Part shown: one piece after another, positions 55,701 through 63,683 of the stretch
How positions within the stretch are numbered: the first letter of the stretch is position 1
Layout of the letters: each line of letters starts with the position of its first letter
Source: Marinobacter oulmenensis
GTDB taxonomy: Bacteria; Pseudomonadota; Gammaproteobacteria; Pseudomonadales; Oleiphilaceae
Reading direction: 5' to 3'
Assembly: GCF_014201735.1 (NCBI RefSeq)
Contig: NZ_JACHFE010000001.1
Coordinates: forward strand, 638,385-702,384
Length of the DNA: 64,000 bases
Notes under the pieces: generated by a model
Told to the model about the DNA's origin: nothing
The model's database searches: none
What the model saw: only the letters and a program-made list of their open reading frames with translations
Made by a program: the position numbers and the translations under genes

Positions 55701-56733
55701 TGTGTCCACTCTGCCCAAGATCAACGACGGGCTGCTGACCCGCCATTTCCGGCCGGTTGCCCGCATGCTCGTGGCGGATGACACCACCGGCAGTGACGAC
55801 TCGGTTCTCAATCAGTACCTGCTGAACCTGCGCCAACTGAAAGTGCGGGTGGACAACGTGCGCAGCGCTCAGGATGTGGGCAACGCCAGTAAGGCACTGA
55901 TTGTCTCGACCCTGTCCGGGCAGCCGAATGAAATCAACACATTGCGGAATTTTGTCGCGTCCCGGATTCACACCTCCAACACACCGCTGGCCCGCGCCCT
56001 TGAGCCGCTGTTCAGTGTGCCTGTTGAGAACACCCGCAATGCCCTGAATGCCCCGGCGAGGGACCAGTTGCATGCGGCCTGGGAGGAGAAAATCGCCAAA
56101 CCCTGGGGCCAGATGATCACCGGGCGTTACCCGATGAACGAATCCGTGAACGAGGCATCGATACGGGACGTGGAGTATTTCATCGATCCGGACAGCGGTG
56201 TTATGCCCCGGTTCCGGAAGGACGAAATCGGTGAGCTCGCCGGTCCCGGGGGCGATCAGAGTGCCCCGATGGTGGATCCGCGCATGCTCTCAAGCATTGA
56301 GAGCGCCGCCGCCCTTGGGCGTGTCATCGACAGTCTCTCCGATCTCCGTAACGGTTTTGAACTGCAGATGAACCCGACCTCCGGGCTGACCGACATCATC
56401 CTGACCATTGACGGGCAGCGTCTGCATTACCGGAATAACACCCAGTCCTGGGAACGGTTGACCTGGCCCGGCGACAGCGAGGCCTTCGGGGCCCGCATGG
56501 ATATCGTCAACAGCGAAGGGCAGCGGCACACGGTCTTTGACTATCCCAACCGCTGGGGCTTTTTGCGCATGGTCGAAAGTGCCCACATTGTGCCCATCGA
56601 TAACGCCCGGCAACGCCTGAGCTGGCATACCTACATGGGGACCGTGAGTTTCGATGTACGCAACTTCGGCGGGGTGAAAGTCTCGGATCTGACAGACATC
56701 AAGTCGCTCAGGCTGCCGGACATTGGTGAATAA
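52735..56733 (+). CDS. tssM: Type VI secretion membrane complex protein TssM (IcmF)
   Basis: The main channel protein of the membrane complex. The 1,332 residues have two N-terminal spans (~13-60), a cytosolic NTPase-like domain with intact Walker A GMAASGKTS near 128 and SREAVMIDTAGRYLVE, a third span (~435-455) and a large periplasmic part ending in the TssJ-binding beta domain. A Ser/Gly-rich low-complexity insert lies at ~565-690 (SSGSGQGIQSKGTSNRASGL onward), longer than in common TssM proteins. It is 16 bp after tssL. Confidence 0.96.
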   Translation: MRFLRFLRALKGFWPLSIVLWLVGLSLCVLLLPLVTQERELIFIAMALVTAFWLLVVVLRQYYRVRAERNIENLVELEVHREAADNDQGDFQILSERLKHAMAMQRAARSVDGGKASLYELPWYLVIGMAASGKTSLLTRSSLSATMAGGSNLSGVSGTQHCDWYFSREAVMIDTAGRYLVEDRPASEFSNFLKTLRKQRRKPAINGLVLVVSLPELLQQSRQEMHALAEKLVARVDEYRRCLGSNPPLYLFFSKSDLLPGFTRTFEAMDSAERQRPWGLTFSLEELRRQGVTQAFQQQFPSLVTSLRHRVDQRVLEEGADADSELLRFPDYFAELSGVLSDFLEQFDSEHNADRAPMLRGLYFTSALQTGDSLPPLLEEQTRNEFALAPSAGLGAEARTGEKSYFITDAFRKVIFPDRNLSLYYSQHGDQRSLPTLLIGALGAVGLAAIAAQGWSAYNNHQWIDSVQQRVDTLATENRVDHLSVRNRRLLLDTLEQQLARIERHRENGIPLELGLWLYQGEDMHDPLKQAWASLFTRDVLTPISLGLIDQLRSLDQFGQPDNRSSGSGQGIQSKGTSNRASGLNATSEAVGERSRDLGEDTLAQMQERSGRTPTMGSVPTSASELGSRARGEMRSRTTDNVREAWYSMKSGAESSLEEGLRDRTRSMGSAVGSNGDDASELKLSGEQGPSLSEEMLTRLSRDDVAQLIESYSSLQLYLTLTDPTTHQDQGDFVASTLPRLWADYADRRGRNTTRETIMDNAALYVHYMQQGTAPALERDDALVAHSRDRLNTFLIDSTLVDREYLRYQLEVEERYKPLTLSKMVPDMKGRLLYSSRAVPAFYTRKVWDEYLRPAIIETVSGDLHHETDWVLDDKNVDDAVRSKARFVSQLMARYKRDYAIAWERFLDNTYISSFDTLEQASTTLADLSDLQDSPLRQILEIVDANTDWDDPSSGEDGEGNSDVAGDGTFWGRVMRVFEGSDGAAASVNVSTLPKINDGLLTRHFRPVARMLVADDTTGSDDSVLNQYLLNLRQLKVRVDNVRSAQDVGNASKALIVSTLSGQPNEINTLRNFVASRIHTSNTPLARALEPLFSVPVENTRNALNAPARDQLHAAWEEKIAKPWGQMITGRYPMNESVNEASIRDVEYFIDPDSGVMPRFRKDEIGELAGPGGDQSAPMVDPRMLSSIESAAALGRVIDSLSDLRNGFELQMNPTSGLTDIILTIDGQRLHYRNNTQSWERLTWPGDSEAFGARMDIVNSEGQRHTVFDYPNRWGFLRMVESAHIVPIDNARQRLSWHTYMGTVSFDVRNFGGVKVSDLTDIKSLRLPDIGE

Positions 56734-56757
56734 GCCGCTTATGAAGAGGAATCGTTC

Positions 56758-57678
56758 ATGATCGGCTGTTTTGGCAAGCTGCCCTCAAAGGCAGACTTTG
56801 TGGGCCGCAATGCCTCCGGCGAGGTGATTCAGGAACTGGACCAGTGGCTGCAGAATGCCCTGTTGCAGTTTCTTGATCACGAGGACTGGCAGCACCGGTT
56901 TGATGCGTTGCCCGTGTGTTTTTTCAACTATCACGCGCGCAATGGCAGTGATGTGATGGGGGCGATGATCAGCTCGGCGGATGCGTCCACTCGCCGATAT
57001 CCGTTCTTTATCTTTCAGATGCTGAAAGCGGAGGGCGGCCGGGAAGCGGTGCTTCCGTTCATCAATACCATGGTGGAGACGTTTGCCGGGCAAGCCCAGC
57101 AGATACTGAAGGATTCCGTACATGGAAATGCGCCGATTGATCCGGTGGCAGCGATTCAGGACCTGCGGGCATTCAATGCCCAGGACCTGGCACTCTACCA
57201 GCGCATCCATGAGCGGTTTCTCCATGACTACAGCTTTGATGATATTGCCCGGGCCCTGCAGTGGGGCTGGCCGGAATTTGTCAGTGGCGCCTGTTTGCAC
57301 CGGCTCCACTACGCCCTGGGCCGGTGGTACGACGGCAGCACCGAGGCTGTGATGCTGCCGCTGCCGGCGGAGCGCGGCCTGAAGCGCCCGGTTGCCGATC
57401 TGTGGCAACAGTGGCTGGGCCGGGCCTGTGCCATGGGGACGCCGGTGATGAGCCTGCTGATAGACGATTTTATGCGGCCGAGGCTGTTGCTGATGCCGGT
57501 CTGGCGGAGTGCGGAGCAGTTCTTTGAGGTGCTCTCCAACCCCGGCAACCGACAGTTGTGCATCGACGTGCTCTCGCCGTTTGCTGATGGCGAGGCCCAT
57601 CCGGGAACGCTGCAGTTGCCGGATACCGGGCTGAGCCTGGCTGATTTTATGGACCGTTTTTCCCGCCATGTGCGGTAA
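56758..57678 (+). CDS. tagF: Type VI secretion regulator TagF (ImpM)
   Basis: Cytosolic protein that represses T6SS assembly post-translationally in Pseudomonas. The 306 residues begin MIGCFGKLPSKADFVGRNAS, the family signature, then LDQWLQNALLQFLDHEDWQH and GAMISSADASTRRYPFFIFQ, followed by a helical C-terminal half. The partner kinase/phosphatase PpkA-PppA and Fha are not in this window. It is 24 bp after tssM. Confidence 0.94.
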   Translation: MIGCFGKLPSKADFVGRNASGEVIQELDQWLQNALLQFLDHEDWQHRFDALPVCFFNYHARNGSDVMGAMISSADASTRRYPFFIFQMLKAEGGREAVLPFINTMVETFAGQAQQILKDSVHGNAPIDPVAAIQDLRAFNAQDLALYQRIHERFLHDYSFDDIARALQWGWPEFVSGACLHRLHYALGRWYDGSTEAVMLPLPAERGLKRPVADLWQQWLGRACAMGTPVMSLLIDDFMRPRLLLMPVWRSAEQFFEVLSNPGNRQLCIDVLSPFADGEAHPGTLQLPDTGLSLADFMDRFSRHVR

Positions 57679-57699
57679 ACAAAGGAATGTGAGCAGATT

Positions 57700-60198
57700 G
57701 TGGCCATGAAACGTTTCAAATTCGCTTATGTGAAGTATGCGTTTTTCAAGTATCAGCCCTACATCCTGGGCATACTGTTCTTCGCCGCTATCTTTCTGAT
57801 CTGGCGGTTGGGGGTAGCTTTTGGCGCGTCCTCGCTGGCCAGCCTGCTGACCGGTATTCTGTTTTTCGTGCTGGTCTCGGCGCTGTACATATTGCTGCTG
57901 TATCGGGGCGTGGGGCAGAAACGTGATCTGGAATACCTGCTTCGGGAAGATGCCGATGCGGCCGTGCTCAACGCCAGTCCCGAGGACCGGGAAGAAATCA
58001 GCCTGCTGCGCGAGCGCCTGCTCAAGACCATCGAACGGCTGAAGAAAAGCGGCAAGGGCAAGGGGCGCCGGAAAAACGATGCCCTCTATTCACTGCCCTG
58101 GTATATGATCGTCGGCCAGCCGGCGGCGGGCAAAAGCACCATGGTGTATCAGTCCGGGCTGAATTTTCCCTTTGCCGAGCGTGAGAACGCACGGGTGGCG
58201 GGCATGGGCGGAACCCGCCATTGCGACTGGTTCTTCAGCTCCGATGCGATTCTGCTGGATACCGCTGGCCGGTACATGGACAGCGAGGAAGAGGCCGGCA
58301 AGTGGAAGGGCTTCCTGACTCTGCTGAAGGACTATCGCCGCCAGTGCCCGCTCAACGGACTGATTGTCACCGTCAATATCAGCGATGTGGTCCAGGCCAG
58401 CGATACCGAGCGCAACAATCTGGCCCGGCGGCTCCGGGAAAGGATTCAGGAGGCCCGGGAGCACCTGGAAGCCCGGCTGCCGATCTACCTGGTGTTCACC
58501 AAGTGCGATCTGATAGAAGGCTTTACGACCTTCTTCGACCGCCTGGACCCGGGCCATGAGAGCGAAGTGATGGGGCACACCTTCCCGCACATCCAGCCGG
58601 ACGACGTTAACTGGAGCCGCCAGTTTGACGACGCCCTGGCCACGCTCTGCCGGCACTGGCAAAAGGTGGCGGACGACGAAATCGTCCAGCGAGATATCGT
58701 CGATACCCAGCGAGAGATAGCCGCGTTTCGCTTCCCCCTGGAGCTCAATGGCCTGCGCGATCCCCTGGCGCGCTTCGTGGAAGTGCTGACCAACGCCAAC
58801 CCGTATCAGAGCGCGCCTCTGCTTCGGGGGTTCTATTTCGTCAGCGCCCTCCAGGAAGGCGGCACCATTGAAGGCGAGCATGCCGCCAGGGTTGGCCGCC
58901 ACTTCGCCCTGACCCGCCCGGATGAGTCATCCGGAGAGCGTGTGGCCCGTCCGTTCTTCATCGATAAACTGTTTCGCAAGGTCATCATTGCCGACCAGCA
59001 CTTGGCCGGACTCTACTCCAGCGACACCCGAGGCCGGCGTCGCAAGCTGCGCTGGACCCTGGCTGCCGGTCTGGCCGGTTTGATCGTCTGCGGCCTGTGG
59101 GTGACGTCTGCCGTGCGCAACCACGGCGACATTGAAGCGATGTCCCGGGCCTTTGCCGACGCGAAAACAACGGATAGCGCGCGCGGCCAGGAACAGTACG
59201 CCCGCTGGGCGACACTCGACGCGCTTCGGAAATGGAGCAGCCGGTATTATCAATGGCGCGAGGATGGCCCGCCCTGGTCGTTGGGCTGGGGGCTCTATCA
59301 GGGTGAGGCGATTGAGCCGGAGTTGCGTGCCCAGTACTTTGAGCGCCTGCGGCCGGTCATGCTGGAGCCGGTCGAGCAGAACCTCACCCGGTCCCTGTTC
59401 ACGCTGACGACCATACCGGTGTACCGGCGCAACAGTGATGAACTGCACGCGGTTGAAGGCCCGGAGTCGGTTTCTCCCTTTGCCCGGCCCCGGGATAACA
59501 GCGCGGAGTCCCTGGCCCGTTTCGGGCGTTCCACCCTGGACACCTACCTGATGCTGTCTGATGTGGAGCGCTCAGAGATCGATTCCGATGAGTTGCGCGG
59601 CCAGCTCCCGGCCTTCTGGTATCCATCCATCCAGAAACAGACCGGCGTGGCCATTGATGAAAACGAGCGGGATTACCGTTACGCCGGACGACAGATCGAC
59701 TTCTATCGTCAGCAGATCCGTGAGCCGGATGTACCGCGCATTTCCTCAAACGCGTTTCTGGTGTCGAGCAGCCGGAATTACATCGACAGCCTCCTGGAGC
59801 AGACCCTGACCAGCATGGAAACCATCGTGCTGGAATCCGACACACTGTTCGCCTTCGGGCGGGGAGACTACAAGGGCCTTCAGGCGGCCGGTCAGCAGGA
59901 GCTCGATAACCTGGCCGAGCGCCTGCTCAACACCCAGGACCTGGGGCAGATCCTGATCACCGGGCACGCGGACCCCATCGGTAACGAAACCGTGAATCAG
60001 AAACTGTCATTGCAGCGTGCCATGACCATCCGGCAGTACCTGATCGGTAAAGGAGTACCGGCGGGACTGATCGAAGCGAAGGGGGCCGGCAGTCAGCGCC
60101 CGCTGGTGACCTGTGATCCGGACCAGTCCCGGGCACAACTGATCGACTGTCTGGCGCCTAACCGTCGAGTGGAGATTGAAGTCCGGAAACAACAGTAA
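57700..60198 (+). CDS. IcmF-like NTPase domain fused to a C-terminal OmpA peptidoglycan-binding domain
   Basis: An 832-residue second IcmF-type protein. Two spans (~18-70) precede an IcmF NTPase domain with Walker A GQPAAGKST near 138 and DAILLDTAGRYMDSEEE, then a further span (~450-470) and a short periplasmic region. The C terminus is OmpA-like (ILITGHADPIGNETVNQKLS, LSLQRAMTIRQYLIGKG, PNRRVEIEVRKQ). It is much shorter than TssM and lacks its TssJ-binding tail. It could anchor the membrane complex to peptidoglycan, replacing the OmpA part missing from TssL (inference). The start is GTG 57700 or ATG 57706; AAAGGA is 13 bases before the GTG. Confidence 0.88.
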   Translation: MAMKRFKFAYVKYAFFKYQPYILGILFFAAIFLIWRLGVAFGASSLASLLTGILFFVLVSALYILLLYRGVGQKRDLEYLLREDADAAVLNASPEDREEISLLRERLLKTIERLKKSGKGKGRRKNDALYSLPWYMIVGQPAAGKSTMVYQSGLNFPFAERENARVAGMGGTRHCDWFFSSDAILLDTAGRYMDSEEEAGKWKGFLTLLKDYRRQCPLNGLIVTVNISDVVQASDTERNNLARRLRERIQEAREHLEARLPIYLVFTKCDLIEGFTTFFDRLDPGHESEVMGHTFPHIQPDDVNWSRQFDDALATLCRHWQKVADDEIVQRDIVDTQREIAAFRFPLELNGLRDPLARFVEVLTNANPYQSAPLLRGFYFVSALQEGGTIEGEHAARVGRHFALTRPDESSGERVARPFFIDKLFRKVIIADQHLAGLYSSDTRGRRRKLRWTLAAGLAGLIVCGLWVTSAVRNHGDIEAMSRAFADAKTTDSARGQEQYARWATLDALRKWSSRYYQWREDGPPWSLGWGLYQGEAIEPELRAQYFERLRPVMLEPVEQNLTRSLFTLTTIPVYRRNSDELHAVEGPESVSPFARPRDNSAESLARFGRSTLDTYLMLSDVERSEIDSDELRGQLPAFWYPSIQKQTGVAIDENERDYRYAGRQIDFYRQQIREPDVPRISSNAFLVSSSRNYIDSLLEQTLTSMETIVLESDTLFAFGRGDYKGLQAAGQQELDNLAERLLNTQDLGQILITGHADPIGNETVNQKLSLQRAMTIRQYLIGKGVPAGLIEAKGAGSQRPLVTCDPDQSRAQLIDCLAPNRRVEIEVRKQQ

Positions 60199-60386
60199 AC
60201 AGCTAAGGAGGGCAATCGTCGAATAGAGTGTGACGCAGTTAAATAAAACGGAATGAAAGGCTTAATCATACCGCCGATCATCACTAGATTGGGCCGGTGT
60301 GTTTAGGATTGAACACAACTCAGCTAGCGACCGCGAAAGACACCCCGGGTGGCTTTCGTCAAATAGCAAAAGGAGATTAAACCAGG
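60199..60386 (+). promoter_or_regulatory. hcp upstream region with leader hairpins
   Basis: This 188-bp gap should hold the hcp promoter, though no certain -35/-10 pair is seen. A stem CGAAAG-A-CACC / GGTG-G-CTTTCG (60334-60358) ends 28 bases before the hcp ATG. Upstream, GTGTTTAGGATTGAACAC forms a near-perfect hairpin with AGGA in its loop. The start region reads AAGGAG...CCAGGATGG, giving two further GGA motifs over the ribosome site and start codon. That arrangement is typical of CsrA/RsmA-repressed messages (inference). Confidence 0.45.
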
Positions 60387-60917
60387 ATGGCTTTCGATAC
60401 TTACCTCAAAATTGACGGCATTCCGGGAGAGAGCCTGGATGAGAAACACCCTGACTGGATCGAGCTGAAAAGCTTTGACTTCGGTGCCAGCCAGGCGACT
60501 TCTGCAACAGCCAGCTCTGCCGGTGGTGCGTCTGCCGAGCGTGTCAACCTCAGTGAGTTCCAGGTCCAGAAGCTTGTGGACAAAGCTTCTCCGAAACTCT
60601 TCGAGGCATGCTGTAAAGGCCAGCACATCAAGGAAGTGGTGCTGCACGTCAACCGTGCCGGTGGCGACAAGGTCCGCTACATGGAAATCAAGCTGGAGGA
60701 GGTCATCGTGTCCTCCACCGATATGCAGGGTTCCTCTGCCTCATCCAGCTACGAGCGCAATGACCGGGAAGACAGTCTCGATCTGCCGTATGAGAGCGTC
60801 AAGTTCAACTACGCACGGATCAAGATCACCTATACCCAGCAGAAACGCTCGGATGGCCAGGGTGGCGGTAACGTTGCCGGTGGCTGGGACCGCACCCGCA
60901 ACAAGGTCTACAGCTAA
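60387..60917 (+). CDS. hcp: Type VI secretion tube protein Hcp
   Basis: Forms the hexameric inner tube and is exported on firing. The 176-residue protein starts MAFDTYLKIDGIPGESLDEK, then HPDWIELKSFDFGASQ, VQKLVDKASPKLFEACCKGQ and LDLPYESVKFNYARIKITY, all typical of Hcp. AAAAGGAG lies 12 bases upstream. Two hairpins follow the stop, as expected for a strongly expressed gene with a protected 3' end. Confidence 0.98.
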   Translation: MAFDTYLKIDGIPGESLDEKHPDWIELKSFDFGASQATSATASSAGGASAERVNLSEFQVQKLVDKASPKLFEACCKGQHIKEVVLHVNRAGGDKVRYMEIKLEEVIVSSTDMQGSSASSSYERNDREDSLDLPYESVKFNYARIKITYTQQKRSDGQGGGNVAGGWDRTRNKVYS

Positions 60918-60923
60918 GTAGGT

Positions 60924-60988
60924 CCTGTTACCCCTCTGGGGTGACAGGAGGTGCGCCCGGTAGTGCCCGGATGGACTGCCGGGCGCAC
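60924..60988 (+). terminator. Two consecutive hairpins between hcp and tssA
   Basis: Stem 1 at 60924-60948 is 11 bp with one G-U pair and a TCT loop. Stem 2 at 60951-60988 is 14 bp with one G-U pair and a 10-nt loop. Neither is followed by a T run. They more likely stabilise the hcp message or attenuate tssA than act as full terminators. Confidence 0.6.
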
Positions 60989-61035
60989 TTCAAGCAATCG
61001 TATTGGCCGTAGCCCGGAAGGATGGCGACAAAGAC

Positions 61036-62148
61036 ATGGAACGACTCGGCGAACTCTCAATTGATGAGCTGCTTACCCCCGTTGAAGGTGGCAGTCATGC
61101 CGGAGGCGAAGACCTCGCATTCTCTCTGCTGTTTGACGAGATCAAGGAAGCGCGTCGCGCTGATCCCACCTATTTGCCCCAGGGCGAATGGCAGACGGAA
61201 CTGAAACAGTCAGACTGGGCCCAGGTGATTGGCCTGACCAGCGAGGCACTGACGGCACAAAGCAAAGACATCCAGTTGGCGGCCTGGCTATGTGAGGGCC
61301 TTGCGCACCGGGAGGGCTTTGAAGGCATTTCATTCGGCCTGATGCTGATCGCCCGCATGCTGGATGACTATTGGGAAACGCTCTATCCGGAACTGGATGA
61401 AGACGATTTTGACGAACGTGTGGCCCGCCTGAACTGGCTCGGCGACACGCTGATTGATGTAGTGCGCACGATGCCCCTGGTGATGGGGGAGCAATACAGC
61501 CTGGCGGATTATGATGAGTCGCGCCAGGTAGAGAACCAGGCACGAAACGACCCGGACGCCATGGACCAGGCGCTGAGCGACGGCAAGATCAACGACGAGA
61601 TATTCCAGCGCTCGGTGGTGCTGACCAACACCGGCTTCCTGCAGGAGAAGCATGCGGTGATCAGCTCAGCGCTGGCGTCACTGGAACACCTGGACAGCAT
61701 CGGGGACCAGCGTTTCGGGCGCGATGCCCCCAGCTTTATCGCCCTTGAGAAGGTCATGGTGCAGTGCCGGGACCTGATCGCAAAACTGCTGCGTGACCGG
61801 GGCGCCAATATTGTCGAAGGTGAAGACACCGAGGCGGCCGATGAGGGGGAGCAAGCCATGACTGAAGTCGTTGAGCCAGAGCCCGCGTCGGCCGGAGGCA
61901 ATACTTCATCCGGCCCGCTGCGCAGCAAGCCCCAGAGCCGTGAGGAAGCTTTTGAAATGCTCAATGGCGTGGCCCGCTATTTCAAGGAGCGCGAACCCCA
62001 CAGCCCGGTGCCCTATCTGATTGAGCGGGCCGTGAAGTGGGGGCGTATGCCGCTGGAGGAATGGCTCAAAGACGTGATCAAGGATCACGGCGTCATCGAC
62101 AACATTCAGGACACGTTGGGCACCCAGCCCCGAAGTGAAGATTACTGA
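61036..62148 (+). CDS. tssA: Type VI secretion protein TssA (ImpA N-terminal family)
   Basis: Caps or primes tube-sheath assembly. About 370 residues from the ATG at 61036; a longer TTG start at 61003 is less likely. The ImpA_N domain (~20-150) shows DWAQVIGLTSEALTAQSKDI, LAAWLCEGLAHREGFEGISF and YWETLYPELDEDDFDERVAR. The acidic linker (~265-300) leads to the C-terminal VPYLIERAVKWGRMPLEEWL, a common TssA ending. It is the penultimate gene of the plus arm. Confidence 0.92.
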   Translation: MERLGELSIDELLTPVEGGSHAGGEDLAFSLLFDEIKEARRADPTYLPQGEWQTELKQSDWAQVIGLTSEALTAQSKDIQLAAWLCEGLAHREGFEGISFGLMLIARMLDDYWETLYPELDEDDFDERVARLNWLGDTLIDVVRTMPLVMGEQYSLADYDESRQVENQARNDPDAMDQALSDGKINDEIFQRSVVLTNTGFLQEKHAVISSALASLEHLDSIGDQRFGRDAPSFIALEKVMVQCRDLIAKLLRDRGANIVEGEDTEAADEGEQAMTEVVEPEPASAGGNTSSGPLRSKPQSREEAFEMLNGVARYFKEREPHSPVPYLIERAVKWGRMPLEEWLKDVIKDHGVIDNIQDTLGTQPRSEDY

Positions 62149-62150
62149 TT

Positions 62151-63296
62151 ATGTCCCGAGCTTCGATCTTTGACCTGCTCCATGAACGCCAGCCGGTGTC
62201 GGAACCGGAGCCCACCCCGGAACCGCGACAGTCCGATTATGATAATGAGCGCCTGCAGGTGCTGGACGGCCTGGCGCTGACCGCTGCCGGCCTGATCACG
62301 CTGGACAGCCTGCCAGAGGCGCACACACCGGAGCTGTCGTCATCACTGCTCGGAGCCGACGGCTACCGCTTGCTGGTTCACGAAATTGCGGATCTGCCGG
62401 TTGCCGAGGAGCCAGAGCTCGGGCGTATGGGCACCAAGGCACTGCGGCTGCACCGGCTCGTGCAATCCATAGTGCTCGAGGCGCTGATGTTGCTCGAAGC
62501 CCTGCCGGAGGATGCCCATTACGATGTGGTGTTGTCGGCGCCAGTGGTTTCTAAAGCGGCAGCCACCCTCATCATGGACCGGCTGCGGGCCGTCATTGCC
62601 GAAACCCAGTATAGCGAAAGGCTGGGCGATCTCCGCCACAGTACTGCCGGGGAGGACCCTCACACCGTGCTGGCGGTGCCCGGCGAGGGTGGCATGCCCT
62701 ACGTGCTCTGGCTGAGTGTGGACACCGTGACCAACCAGCAGGATCTGGTCTCGCCAACACACAGCCAATTGCTGGTGCAGCGTTCACGGGGCACAGGGTT
62801 GCATGCCGGCGAGGCGGCTGTGGCAGTGTTGATCCGCCGCCTGTCAAACGGGGAGCCGCAGCCGGAGGAAGGATGGCTATTGGGGGCGGGAACGCTGAGG
62901 GAACATCCCGCCCGGTCGGCGCGCCGGGATCACGCAAAACGCCAGGGACTGATCGAACTGTTCGGTGAGTTCTGGCCAGAGGAAGAGACGACCGGAAAGC
63001 CCTCAAGGCTCGTTGTCGATGCGCTTGGGCTGCCGGGCAGGGCCGTTGAACTGGGCGGGGCCGTGATTGAACGCTGGCCTGAAATCGACACCATTGATGA
63101 TGGCGTCAACGTGGAAGACTTCTGTGGCTGGCCCGGCGCCTCAGTGACGGCTCTGATGCTGGTGCTGGCCATCGCGGAAATGAAACCGGATGAGCACGCG
63201 ATCCTTCTGTCGCTGCATGCCGAGAGCCAGTCCCGGCTATGGGCACTGCGTGGCCCCGTTGTCGAGGCCACACAAAGCGGGGAGGATCACTCGTGA
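62151..63296 (+). CDS. Uncharacterised protein at the end of the T6SS plus arm
   Basis: A 381-residue protein without signal or membrane spans, starting two bases after the tssA stop. Hydrophobic alternating stretches (HYDVVLSAPVVSKAAATLIM, LAVPGEGGMPYVLWLSVDTV) and VDALGLPGRAVELGGAVIER followed by FCGWPGASVTALMLVLAI recall a thiolase/ketosynthase-like fold. I see no catalytic Cys-His-His set, and this likeness is only an impression. Its 3' end overlaps the convergent PAAR gene by 10 bp. Tight coupling to tssA suggests a T6SS accessory or effector-handling role (inference). Confidence 0.7.
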   Translation: MSRASIFDLLHERQPVSEPEPTPEPRQSDYDNERLQVLDGLALTAAGLITLDSLPEAHTPELSSSLLGADGYRLLVHEIADLPVAEEPELGRMGTKALRLHRLVQSIVLEALMLLEALPEDAHYDVVLSAPVVSKAAATLIMDRLRAVIAETQYSERLGDLRHSTAGEDPHTVLAVPGEGGMPYVLWLSVDTVTNQQDLVSPTHSQLLVQRSRGTGLHAGEAAVAVLIRRLSNGEPQPEEGWLLGAGTLREHPARSARRDHAKRQGLIELFGEFWPEEETTGKPSRLVVDALGLPGRAVELGGAVIERWPEIDTIDDGVNVEDFCGWPGASVTALMLVLAIAEMKPDEHAILLSLHAESQSRLWALRGPVVEATQSGEDHS

Positions 63297-63556
63297 CCGC
63301 TGTCGCCGTTATGGGACGAGATCAGGCTCGCGCCGCAGGCGGTTTTATGGCCATGGAGGGCGACCGGCTTGCCATTGATTTTCATGGTGGGGTGGCCTTC
63401 CACGATCACCGTGGTGCCGCCATGTCCGTCTTTGGGGCAGGTGACCTTGTCGCCCACGCAGGCGGCCGGTTTGCCATCAATCAGGTAGTTGCTTTGGGCG
63501 GAGATCACTTTACCGCCATGGTTTGTAGCATCACCGAGTACGACGATTCCTTTCAT
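63287..63556 (-). CDS. PAAR-domain spike-tip protein
   Basis: An 89-residue protein that sharpens the VgrG spike. It starts MKGIVVLGDATNHGGKVISA at the ATG 63556 with AGGAAG upstream; a longer frame to 63601 is less likely. The PAAR features follow: GKPAACVGDKVTCPKDGHG with metal-binding Cys/His, MKINGKPVALHGHKTACGAS. It carries no extra effector domain. It is encoded against the direction of its neighbours and is divergent from vgrG, so both may be driven from the 127-bp gap between them. Confidence 0.93.
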   Translation of the reverse strand: MKGIVVLGDATNHGGKVISAQSNYLIDGKPAACVGDKVTCPKDGHGGTTVIVEGHPTMKINGKPVALHGHKTACGASLISSHNGDSGHE

Positions 63557-63683
63557 CTGAGTAGGTCTTCCTGACAGGTGTGGGAGTGTCAGCCCCGTCA
63601 CTGGGGCCTTTGAGAGGTTTTAATCTAGCAATCAACCCGTAATGGGGGCAAGCGTCCGTCGGGATTAAAAAGGGAATTTTACG

